From positions 4,590,039 to 4,654,038 of the forward strand of contig NC_051097.1 in NCBI RefSeq assembly GCF_901709675.1: a DNA stretch of 64,000 bases, in the 5' to 3' direction. The translations under genes were made by a program, and so were the position numbers. The DNA is from Syngnathus acus (Eukaryota; Chordata; Actinopteri; Syngnathiformes; Syngnathidae). Positions 1-10,639 of this stretch are shown in pieces. How positions within the stretch are numbered: position 1 is the stretch's first letter; each line of letters begins with the position of its first letter. The notes beneath the pieces are model-generated. The model was given only the letters and a program-made list of their open reading frames with translations. It had not been told where the DNA came from and searched no databases.

Positions 1-1105
1 AAGATTGCACTCCTCCTGCATATGGCACGTGAGCTTGAGGATATCAAAGAAGCGAGGAGATTTAGCACAAGAAGAGCATGGTGTCAGACATTGCGAAGCG
101 CTAGGGGACGATAGCTGGGATCGGCAGTTTGTCTTGAAGCTCACCAGCCAAGAATTGGCCATCAACCAGTGACTGGACGCTGGCCAGGTGACCACCGTTC
201 CATTCTTCGCAGAACCTCTCGGCTGCCTCCCAAGTTCGCTTCGTCCCCTCAAAGTGATAGCAAGAGTCCCTGTACAGGAAGTCGCCAGTGTCGCAGTAGG
301 AAGCTGAAGCCACCAAGACACATGGATTACAAATCCACAACAAGACAGTGCAGGTGTGAAAAAAAGCGTCGCTGCCACTCACTCTCCACTCGATTGTAGC
401 CGATTCCATAGTCTTTGTAGGAACACAGCCGTCCATCCGGGCAGGCTGCAGGGGGACGACCTGATTGCATTCTTTTTCTCCTTTGAGCGTCAACATCAAC
501 GGACGTGCAGACTTACCGTCGAGCGGCCGCTCGCACATGTACATTAAGGAGGATCTGCACGAGCCATGTCTCAATTTTCCAGGCTGACTGTCTACGTGCA
601 CACCTTGGTTGACGTACGTGCAAGATTCATCGTCGGAGCTGTCGGGAAAAGGCGTGAAAAACGAGACAAACATCTGCATCTTGCCCGGCACAGGACGCAA
701 AAAGGTGACCTTCCTACCTTCCGTCTTGACTCGAGGTCCAGTTAGCGTAGATCGGCGTCAGAGCAGTGTCGGACCAAGTCAGCCTCTTTTCTCCCGCTTT
801 AAAAAACTGACACCAGACCTCGGCGCAGTCCTGCCAAAAACAATACTGGTTGTCACTCAAGTACCAGGAGAACGCCCACTTGCGCTTCCGTCTCACCAGG
901 TTGGAGAGTCCGATCCAGAACGGCTTGTCGGCCATTTGCTCCATCACGAACTTTTGCTCGTCCTCCGAGGTGATGGAGACCAGGTCGCCGCCCTCCCAGA
1001 CGCAGTCGTAACGGGCCCCCAGCCAACCGTTGGTGGTCTCCATCTTCCTGTAGCAGCTGGAGCCGAAGCCGTGCCACCCTTTGGTCATTTCACATGTCTG
1101 AATGC
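1..1105 (-). CDS. Lectin CTLD block 3 (runs off window)
   Basis: Exons 718-1105 and 517-638 make CTLD-a (GWHGFGSSCYRKMETTNGW, FWIGLSNLVRRKRKWAFSW, DESCTYVNQGVH). Exons 383-445 and 145-303 start CTLD-b (DSCYHFEGTKRTWEAAERFC). The next exon begins at about base 33 and is cut by the window edge. The splice positions match those of blocks 1 and 2, including the 122-base and 63-base exons. Block 3 enters in phase 1, like the others. Confidence 0.7.
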
Positions 1106-4100
1106 CTGAGGGAACATTTTGGGATTTTTTGTCTTCTTTACTAAAATTATTCATTCAGTTTCAGCCAATTGCGTCACCTGCATCACCACTCACATCAGAC
1201 CAAAAACGTTACAATTGCCACTTTGGTCCTCCCGGCCGAGCATCTCGTCTTACCTCTTCTCCTGCAGACGTAGCCGCTCTTCTTCTCACAATCGACAACT
1301 TCTATGCCGCCCTTGCCATGGAGTAAGGAGTTGCAGCGTCGGCCGGGGGGGTCACCAGGGTTACCTTGAAGGAGACCACAGATGCTCAGCGCTCCTTCGT
1401 TCCTTCATACATCGGCCAGGTTTTAGACCCACTTGCGCCCAAAAGGACGGAACTCGGTGAGGATTCGTCAGACTGCTCGCTGCCGACTTCAACAATGATG
1501 TCGCTGGCGTCCAACCACAAAGAGGAACCGCTTGGCAGAAGCCCTTTGGGTCAAAGGTAAATACAGAACAGAAGGTTGCAGCATCTTACAGATGCGAGTC
1601 CAAAACGCTTAACTAAAACGAAGTGATGGTGACGTCTGGGTTGGGTCCTTGTTGGCGGGGGTCACAAGCTTATTTTTGGTCTATCCTTTGGAATGACAGA
1701 AACTCGGCAAAATGTTGACGTGAGTCGGTGGTCTCTCGATGGATTCTTTCATTAAGTACTTCGGCTGCGCCAAAAAGCGAAGCAGACTGAGGACGACCTA
1801 CCGTGTATGAAGTTGTGTTCCTGTAAGTCGGTGATGGCGAGCAGGTTGCCTCTGCGGCGGGCGCACTCGTCTCGCGCCTCCTTCCAGGTCTTGGTGGCCA
1901 TGTCGTTGATCAGGTAGCAGAAGTCGTTGGCGGGGTTCTCCCGCCACAAGCCGCACTTTGGACTCTTGTCTGCAAACGAGACTCGAGTCACTTGAGGGCA
2001 AACAAGATTCTGCATGCGGGCTGCAGGTTGGGACGCCCACCTGATGCTGATGCCGGAAGAGGCGGAAGAGAAGCTCTGGCCTTGCCTGCAAGGATGCGAG
2101 AGGGGTCAAATATGAGAGAGCAATGAGAAGGGCAAATGAGAGGTTGTGACTTTATGACCTTTTTGACAGATGGATGGACGATCGTAAGAAGCACAACTGT
2201 CGATCTCAACTTCTCCAGCACCAGTCAATTTTGTGCAGTCACCTGAAGGTTTAGGAAGATGCCACGGGACATCATCCTGAAGACGACAGTGGACATGACT
2301 CGAGCGTGTTTGGTGTTGCAGTTGCTCGGATGGCTTCCCACCACATTCCTTCAAAGTCACTTCATTGATTCAAATCGCTCAAATTAATCTTCACAAGCTC
2401 TATCTCACAATAAGAATTGTTGCGATGTTCCAACCTCTTCCAACTTTCAGTTTGTAATCTATATAATCTAGACAGGGAGACCATTCTTGTTCGATGTTTC
2501 CAGATTCAATCAACTTTGTTCTGCTGAAATGACACTTTTCAACTTTATCCTTCTAACGTAACAGCTTCATTAGGGCAAAGTGAAAACTTTTTAGATCTCC
2601 CTTGCACACAGTCACTTACTGTAGATGATCCGTCGCGCCACTCAAATTTGCCATTGTTCTTCTTGAGTCCCAGCCAAGAATACCATGCTATTCGCTGGTG
2701 AGCTTGAGGAAAGCAGAACAAACACTTGTGAGGAAAAATTGCGGGACGATTGCTAGCATGGTCAATTTGTCTTGGTGCTCACCAGCCAAAAACTGTCCGT
2801 CAACCTTTGAGTGGACGCTGGCCAAGAGACCTCCCTCTTCCTTGCAGAAATCTTCAGCCGCTTGCCAAGTTCCATTCCTCCCCTCAAAATGGTAACAAGA
2901 GTCCTTGTACAGGAACTCACCAGAGTCGCAGTAGGAAGCTGAAAGCCAAAAGAAACTAATTAGAAAACCACGACGACGCAGTTTGGGTGTAGAAAGAAGC
3001 GTCGCTGCCACTCAACTCTCAACTCGACTGTAAGTGTGACCGAAGTCTTTGTAGGAACACGGCCATCCCTCCGGGCAGTCTGCAGAAAGATGGCGCGGTT
3101 GCGCTTTTCTCCTTTCAGCATCAACATCGCAACAGACGTGTGGACTTACCGCCGGGCGACCGCTTGCACATGTACGCCAATGAGGATCCGCACGACCCAC
3201 GTCTCCACTTGCCGGGCTGACTGTATACGTGCACACCTTGGTTGACGTACGCGCAGGATTCATCATTGGAGCTGTTGGGAAAAGTCGAGAGACACACATC
3301 TGACAAACGTGCCAATTTGGAGTTTATTTTCCTCTTTCCCGATAAAAAGAAAACAAAAGCTCTTTTAAACCTCATCACATATTTACCCATTTTTGGAAAG
3401 GGGTTCCAAAATCTCCCCGTGCATCTCGCTTGACACAGAACGCAAAGAGGTGTTCTCTTACCTTCCGTCTTGACTCGAGGTCCAGTTAGCGTAGATCGGC
3501 GTCAGAGCAGTGTCGGACCAAGTCAGCCCCTTTTCTGCCGCTTCAAAAAACTGACACCAGTCCTTGTCGCAAACCTGCCAAAAACAATACTGGTTGTCAC
3601 TCGAGTACCAGTAGGAAGCCCACTTGCGCTTCCGCCTCACCAGATTGGAGACTCCGATCCAGAACGCCTTGTCGCCCATTTGCTTCTTCACAAACTTCTC
3701 CTCATCCTCTGAAGTGATGGAGACAAGGTCGCCGCCCTCCCAGAAGCAGTCGTGGCGAGCCCCCAGCCAACCGTTGGTTGTGCTCATTTTCTTGTAACAG
3801 TTTGAGCCGTGAGGACTCCATCCGTTGACTGTGTCACATGTTGCCTCATGATCGGTCGATCCTGATGAAACAGCAAAGTTGCCTTGGTCATTTTTCAACC
3901 TTTGGTGAAAACCAGAAATTCAGCAAACAGGCATGAAGTGCATTGCCACCTTTATCAGATCACCAAATGATTCCCGAGCGCGGCACCGCTGCTGCTCACT
4001 GCTCCCCTCTCCCCCAGGGGATGGATCAAAATCACACGGGGATGGGTTAAACGCCGAGGACAAGTTTCACCGCACCCAGATGTGTGTGTGACGACGATCA

Positions 4101-7100
4101 TTGGGACTTTTGGGACTTTAACCTTATATCACTTTTTGACAGATTAAGTCACCTGTATAGCTGACAATCCCCAACTGACAAGATTTAGGTGGGCATTTAG
4201 GGCTATTAGTCTGAAAGAATACTGTCCCAAGAGATAAACAAGGCAATTTTTTTCACAAGATGTTTGTCAACCAGTTTCAAGATGCTGAATAATTTCAAGC
4301 ACTCTTGCACATGTCAAAGAACAAAGGAAATTCAGTGCGCAGTCAACATGGGCGGCATTTATTATGTCATGTGGGGGGCGGACCGCCCCCCCCCCCCCAA
4401 AAGAAAAAGCAAAGTGATTTTATCACTGTGTTTATCACTGTGTGGGGACTTTAGCGCCACCTTCATCTGCAGGCCGTGTGGGAGAGCTTGAGGCAAGTGA
4501 GGAGTTTTCAGGTTAATTAAGTCAGTAAGCAATTGGCTAAGGCTGCGTCATGGCCTGTAGCCAATCAGAGCCAGTGTTTTATACATGCTGACTGACGCAC
4601 TTCCATCAGTAGTCACAACAGGACCGCTGAAGAATTTTCAAGAGGCGATATCAAAATGTATTTTAATATTGATTGAGGTTTAAGGCAAAAACGTGCATGT
4701 ATTGTGTTATGTGATTTTTTTTAACCGTAACGCTTTTCCCGGTAACGAGTTACTTTTATTCAGTAATACAATTAATCAATCGACCTCGTTGGCGGGGTTC
4801 TCCCGCCACCAGCCGCAATTTGCACTCTTGCCTGCAAGCGAGACTCGAGTCACTTGAGAGCAAGCAAAATTCTCCATGTGGGCTGCAGGTTGGGACACCC
4901 ACCTGATCCTGATGATGGACCCGAAAGAAGCGGAACAGTAGCTCTGGCCTTGCCTGCAAGGACGCGAGAGGGGTCAAATATGAGAGAGCTATGAGAAGAC
5001 AAAGGGCAAATGAGAGGTTGTGACTTTCTGACCTTTTTGACAGATGGATGGACGAAAGTCATCGGTACAAATGTCGATCGCAACTTTTCCATCATTATTC
5101 AATTTTGTGCAGTCACCTGTAGATTTAGGAAGCTGCCACGGGACATCATCCTGCGGACGACAGTGGACATGACTCGAGCGTGTTTGGTGTTGCGGTTGCT
5201 CGGATGGCTTCCCACCACATTCCTTCAAAGTCACTTCATTGATTCAAATCGCTCAAATTTATTTTCACAAACTCTTTCTCACAATAAGATGGTTGCGATG
5301 TTCCAACCCCCTTCCAACTTTCTGATTGAAACTTTTCAATAACAAAATGTCTCCCCGTAAAATGAATGGTGCACTTTGATTCTACAAAGCACGTCATTGT
5401 TTTTTCCTTGTAAATTACAATGGTCATCCTCAGAAATCTAAGACATCTTTTCACTCGTAACATGACTCAATACAAGTCAAAGTCAAATCTATTTGACAGG
5501 GAGACCATTCTTGTCAGATTTTTCCTTCTATTTCAATCAACTCTATTCTACTAAAATGACACTTTTTAACTCTTGCCTTCTAACATGACAGCTTCATAAG
5601 TGACAATTTTTTAGACCTCCGTTGCAAACGTGTCACTTACTGTAGATGATCCGTCGCGCCACTCAAATTTGCCACTGTTGTTCTTGAGTCCCAGCCAAGA
5701 GATATATCCCATTCGCCGGTGAGCTTGACGAAAACAGAACAAACACTTGTGGTGAAAAATAGCGGGACGATTGCTGGCATGGTCAATTTGTCTTGGTGCT
5801 CACCAGCCAAAAACTGTCCGTCAACCTTTGAGTGAAAGCTGGCCAAGAGACCTCCCTCTTCCTCGCAGAAATCTTCAGCCGCTTGCCAGGTGTTACGTGT
5901 CCCCTCAAAATGGTAACAAGAGTCCTTGTACAGGAACTCGCCAGAGTCGCAGTCGGAAGCTGAAAGCCAAAAGAAACTAATCAGAAAACCACGAGAGGGC
6001 GCTGGTGTCAAAAGGAGCGTCGCTGCCACTCACTCTCCACTCGACTGTAAGTGTAACCCAAGTCTTTGTAGGAACACGGCCATACGTCCGGGCAGTCTGC
6101 AGAAATACGGCGTGGTTGCACTTTTCTCCTTTCAGCGTCAACATCGCAACGGACGTGTGGACTTACCGTCGGGCGACCGCTCGCACATGTACGCCAATGA
6201 GGATCTGCACGAGCCATGTCTCCACTTTCCAGGCTGACTGCCTATGTGCACACCTTGGTTGACGTACGCGCAGGATTCATCATTGGACCTGTTGGGAAAA
6301 GGCGTGAAAACCGAGACACACATCAGACAAACGGGCCAATTTGGTGTTTTTTTCCCTCGTTCACGTCCTCAGATAACGTGCATCCCACCTGACACAGGAT
6401 GCAAAGAGGTGATCTTCTTACCTTCCATCTTGAGCCGTGTTCCAGTTGGTGTAGGTCGGCGTCACACCAGTGTCGGACCAGTTCAGTCTCTTTTCTCCCG
6501 CTCCGAAAACCTGACAACTGTCCTTGTCGCAGACCTGCCGAAACCAATCCCGTTGTCAATGGCGTACCAAAAGCTCGCCGACAGTATGCTTCATCGAAAG
6601 GATTTGATGTTAAATATCCCTTGTAGATTGGGGTCAAACGTTTTGTACTTGAAAAAACTCGTATGTACTTGAAAAAAATCAAACTTAAATCTGAAAATAA
6701 ACGAGCTGATCTTAAAACTAGAAAAATAAAACAATGTAGTAAAACAAAACACTTGTTTGAAAGTGTTTTTGAGTTCGCCTTGGTAATATTTTGGAAAATA
6801 GTATTTATTTTCAGGTTTCACCGCAATTTATTTTCATGATTTGAGATCTTTTTTCCAGTTGCATGTATTCAGATTCGCAATTATTTTCAGGATCAACTCC
6901 TGTTGTTTTTTCAGAATGGGATCTTTTTTATTCAGGTTCAAATCTTTTTGAGTTGTAATCCCAAATCTGGCGTGGGGCGGGGCGTGGAATCACAAATGAC
7001 AGCTTAAGTGGAAGGCTTAATTGGAACCACTGCGCAGAGACAGCGCTCTCAGGGAACGTAGGAACTAAAACAAATGGAATTTGACACCTCAATACGGCAT

Positions 7101-10085
7101 AGTCATGACATTGGCAGCCTTAGAATTGATGCCCGTGACAAATCTATATTGAAATACCCAGTTCTGAGTGACAGTACTGAGCGCCAACAGAGATTTAAGA
7201 GCAATTGTTCAAATTCAAAACGTTTGACCCAAGGCTACCTCCATACAACAGCCGCTTGCGCTTCCGTCTCACCAAATTGGAGAGTCCGATCCAGAACGGC
7301 TTGTCGCCCATTTGCGACTTCACAAACTTTTCCTCCTCCTCGGAAGTGATGGAGACCAGGTCGCCGGCCTCCCAGAGGCAGTCGTGACGAGCTCCCAGCC
7401 AACCGTTGGTTGCGTCTATCTTCTTGTAGCATTTGGAGCCGTGAGAATTCCATCCGTGGTTTGTGTCACATGGCTTATGACGGGTTACACCTGATGAACC
7501 ATCAAAGTTGTGAAGGAATAGGGTCAAAAGACACAAAACCCGCCTAGCCACAATAACAGATACGCTGATATAAGATAATAACAGAGGTTGCTACAACTTC
7601 ACGATTCAATATGTATTTCTGTGCACTGCAAAATAAATGTCTTTTGATATGTGGCCTAAATAGCTTAATGACCCTTAAGGAACTGTGTAATGCTTGCCTG
7701 ATGTTTGTTCTCTAAATCATGGACACGGCCAGAGTCGTCTTGACCGTACAGTACTTGATTATATCTTGTGTTTTGATTAAACGTCATATGTCGCCTAATG
7801 CGAGACGCCAGCTTTTCGATTACTACTGAACGCTCTGCGCAGAGGGAAATATTTTGCCTAACAAAGATAAGATATGGTGGGAAGCATGATTAAACTAAGA
7901 ATATAATGATGTGAGCAAAGACATGGAGTATCAAAAGAACTAACTTTGCATAGTCAGGGAACAGTAATAGATTAATGATGTTACAGCCAAAAGCTCACAT
8001 AAATTCGTACAAAATGACAAAAGTGAAAGAATGAGGTACGACAGTATATGTGCAAGGATGGAGGAGAATGTTTACAGGAAGGTCACTCGGAGATAAAAAC
8101 CAGCTGGTGCCAGAAGGAGACAGCCAAGGACTCGGCCAAAGATGATCACCAAGGCCGAAAGACGGGATGGAAGACAACAGCCCCCACACACACACCGAAT
8201 CGTCCAGAACCAGCACCCACTCCCATGGAATCAAACGCTACTGCGAACTCGCCCCACCCCAACGACTCATCACCCATCAAACGCGCCCCACACCAACTGA
8301 ATATAAGCTGACCAAAGAACCTTGAACGTTGCCTTTTCTGAATGGAGACTTTCTGCTCTTGAAAGGCCCAGCGCTGTATTGTACTTTCCTGAAAACAGAG
8401 CTTTCTTAACAAGAATTATGATTGAACTCAACCAACCTGTGTAAGTCTAATTTCTGCTTCAGTGTCTTTGCATTTTCCTAAATCTGAAGAAATTAAACGA
8501 CCACGCAGTGAGTGAATTGGATAACAGGTGATTGGCAATGGCTTTTGCCGTGAGGCGCAGATAGCGCTCCCTAAATTGTGGACCAAATCCAACAGTTGCC
8601 ATGGTCATTTTTCAACTCTTGGTGAAAACCAGAAATTCAGCAAACAAGCAAGAATGCACGCCACCTAACTGTGTCACCTGCATGACTGACAATCGAGAAT
8701 TGACAAGACTTACAAAGGACTTGGGAATTTAGGGCTATTAGCCTGAAATAATAGAGTCACAAAAAATCAACAAGGCACATTTTTTCAGAGGATAACCAGT
8801 TTCAATATGCTGAATAATTTCAAGAACTGAACGGAGGAGATTCAGTCCACTTCTGTCGTTCTGCCACTCGGAGAAAGAAGTTTTCTTTTTTTTTTTTACT
8901 CAGGTTCTGTCCACACGATGGCGCTACAGGTCAATAAATTCCACATCCAACTTTTTCTTTTCTTTTCATCGATTGCCAAAAGATACATTTGCAATAAGGA
9001 AGACGTGATGACAAGTCACGCCTCTTGTTCTAACATAGCTACAGAACAATGTCCGTGACTATCTTTTGCTCTTCACCCCCTTGACACACGTTTCAAAGTA
9101 TTTTCCCTTTTCTTTTTTATTGGAATGAGACAAACTCAATGTGCGGTTGCGAATATTAAAGCCAATAGTGGTCTCGCTATGTGACGCGTGTGCATGTGCA
9201 CATCGATATACGTGTGCGTATACGAAAAAAAAAAAAAAAAAAAAACTCTGCAGCCGAGATGATGTTTTTGTGGATTTTGTTTGGAGGGATGGACAAAAAA
9301 AGTGCGAGGTTAAAATCAAAGTGGATCATATGATATTCTTTTCTGTAATTGTTTCAGTTGGATCAATATTGCACGTCCTATTAGATATAAAACATTGTTT
9401 GGTGTTAAAGAGAGATTTGATCACTTATACTTATCCTCACAAGGATGTACGACTTTAATGTAGAACGGACATCTTCATTACTATTAAGTACAAAATTGAC
9501 TATTTGCTTATTTTCACTACAGTGCATGTGAGGAGAAAAATAGGGCGTCTGCCTTTCAAGAAAAGTGATACTCTGTATACACTGGATACAATGTCCCATT
9601 GTGTCTCGCAATCAATGTTAGCTTGTTAAAAAGGTATAACATAAAAAGACAGTTTGCACTCACATGACTCAAGAAAAAACGTTGACCCACAAGGTTTACG
9701 TGCACAAGAACAACATTTATGTGACGTCAAGAACATCCAATCTTAAAACAACTCCATTTGGGTCAAACATTTGACCAAATTTGGGTTACAAATCAGACCG
9801 AACTGTTTGGCGCAGAACAATCCATTTTTATACAAAACTCCATAAATGCCAAAACATTCCATAGTAAATTCACCCAGCTTACTGAGTCGGTCCAATTTTT
9901 AACCCAGCAGCGGATCCGCATTGCAATCCGAACCAAATGCCTCCTTCCAAAGTTATAATAAGAGTACAACGATCGCAAAGTTGGACATTTTCTTTTATGT
10001 ACTCACCGGCTGCGCAGCTGTACATCATCCATACGACGCAAGACAGGTGGACCAGCGCCAGGCGCGCGGCCAGCGGGGCCATCAT
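1..10085 (-). CDS. Mannose-receptor-like multi-CTLD protein, 3' partial
   Basis: This is a secreted or cell-surface C-type lectin-like protein, closest in layout to teleost macrophage-mannose-receptor-like genes. The first coding exon (10007-10085) starts with two ATGs and encodes a hydrophobic signal peptide ending in SCAAG. It ends in phase 1 and joins in frame to the first CTLD exon at 7490, so no cysteine-rich or fibronectin-II domain lies between, unlike MRC1 or MRC2. Three tandem blocks of CTLD exons follow, described separately. The gene continues past base 1, so the transmembrane segment and tail are not visible. No EPN or QPD sugar-binding motif was found in the visible domains (the matching place reads KPS or SQD), so classical mannose binding is doubtful. 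Block 1 is damaged, and blocks 2 and 3 could be spliced directly to the signal exon because their phases match. It could also be two or three neighbouring genes, but only one signal exon was found. Confidence 0.75.
1254..3861 (-). CDS. Lectin CTLD block 2
   Basis: Exons 3462-3861 and 3150-3271 form CTLD-a, with an intact core including SDNQYCFWQVCDKDWCQFF. Exons 3017-3079, 2783-2938, 2620-2702 and 2159-2276 form CTLD-b (DSCYHFEGRNGTWQAAEDFC, GKFEWRDGSST, WHLPKPSGDCTKL). CTLD-c is read from about 1802-1969 (FCYLINDMATKTWKEARDEC), 1411-1543 (LLPSGSSLWLDASDIIVE) and 1254-1367 (GNPGDPPGRRCNSLLHGKGG, VVDCEKKSGYVC). Exon sizes of CTLD-a2 and CTLD-b match those in block 1 base for base. CTLD-a and CTLD-b each start and end in phase 1. 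Between 1367 and 1411 the frame is not continuous and there is little room for an intron, so CTLD-c may carry a frameshift. Confidence 0.7.
3862..4790. other. Intron between CTLD blocks 1 and 2
   Basis: This stretch contains a C homopolymer of about 14 bases near 4388 and a stretch near 4720-4765 (GGTAACGAGTTACTTTTA) resembling ends of dispersed fish repeats. Block 1 CTLD-c is cut off right beside this repeat-like stretch. No other coding sequence is seen. Confidence 0.4.
4791..7490 (-). CDS. Lectin CTLD block 1 (damaged)
   Basis: CTLD-a begins at 7490 (motifs GWLGARHDC, DLVSITSEEEEKFV, FWIGLSNLVRRKRK). Its exon is broken by about 0.68 kb of foreign DNA between roughly 6571 and 7251. The distal part (RQVCDKDSCQVF, NWSDTGVTPTYTNW) resumes at about 6545-6418 and is followed by exon 6167-6288 (NDESCAYVNQGVH). 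CTLD-b exons are 6034-6096, 5804-5959, 5641-5723 and 5033-5150 (DCPDVWPCSYKD, DSCYHFEGTRNTWQAAEDFC, SWLGLKNNSGKFEW, DCTKLNNDGKVAID). CTLD-c survives only as about 45 bases ending near 4791 (KSANCGWWRENPANE) and then runs into unrelated sequence. The block is probably partly non-functional, although CTLD-b looks intact. Confidence 0.65.
6571..7251. mobile_element. Inverted-repeat element interrupting a CTLD exon
   Basis: Alignment with the intact exon of block 2 shows that about 12 bases are replaced here by about 0.68 kb. Inside lies a pair of terminal-inverted-repeat-like ends, GGGTCAAACGTTTTG at 6631-6645 and its complement ending at 7230, 600 bases apart. No transposase reading frame is visible, so this is a non-autonomous DNA element of unknown family. 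No clear target duplication was found, and some flanking sequence outside the repeats is also foreign. Confidence 0.55.
7511..8594. mobile_element. Candidate solo LTR in lectin intron 1
   Basis: Paralogous intron sequence next to block 2 (around 3880) is continuous across a single GTTG. Here the same sequence is split by 1084 bases flanked on both sides by GTTG. The inserted segment starts with TG and ends with CA. It contains a TATA-like AATATAAGC near 8299 and an ATTAAA near 8492, as expected for a solo long terminal repeat. No internal retroviral genes are present. The family is not recognised. Confidence 0.5.
8599..10006. other. Lectin intron 1, remainder
   Basis: The first 250 bases are a paralogous copy of the intron upstream of block 2 (about 3886-4310), left over from the block duplication. 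The rest is AT-rich and holds a poly-A run near 9224-9244. I see no coding exon here. Confidence 0.5.
10007..10085 (-). CDS. Signal-peptide exon of the lectin gene
   Basis: This exon encodes about 26 residues beginning MMAPLAARLALVHLS, a hydrophobic signal peptide. It is followed by a clear GTGAGT donor. The exon ends in phase 1, the phase in which each block's first CTLD exon begins. A CTG-rich stretch lies about 110-130 bases upstream. Confidence 0.75.
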
Positions 10086-10639
10086 GGTGACGGAAGGCCA
10101 CCAGAGAGGCTATTGAACGCAGAAATCACGATGTGGTGCTCCGCAAAAAACAGGTGACGGCCGCCGAACGGAAGCTTGCTCCGGTGCTGCTGCTGCTGCT
10201 TCTGCTGCTCGGCCCCCACCCACGTGACTCACGCACCTGAGGAAGAGCGCGTTCCAGTGGAGACGCTCTTTACGTGTGCACGTCTTTGGCTGCGGTAACG
10301 CGATATTATTTTGGCCACCTTCGCTCAGACTTTGATTTGATTCGGGATGGGAAACAGTTGAAGCAAGCAAAAAAGAGGGACAACCTTTGTGCATGGTCAC
10401 TTCAACCTACGTTTCAAAGTGAAGCCAAGTAATGCGTAAAAGTAATTTTTACTCGACATCCGTCAAAGCGGATTCAGCTCATGACAACGTTGGCTGACAG
10501 AAAGAGCAAAAACATTGGGTCACTAAATCAGCTGACATTTTCTGATCAATTGTGTCCGAGCAGCAATGAGCAGGTTGACATGTCACATTTTGGGCTAGGG
10601 AGCCAAATGCAGGCAAGCAGGTCTATTCCACAGAAGGAA

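Noticed and set aside
609-1109. 166-codon plus-strand open frame
   Set aside because: It is antisense to the CTLD-a exons of block 3, which are conserved in the other two blocks.
8048-8311. Plus-strand proline- and threonine-rich frame
   Set aside because: It lies inside the candidate solo LTR, has no homology I can see and no splice partners.
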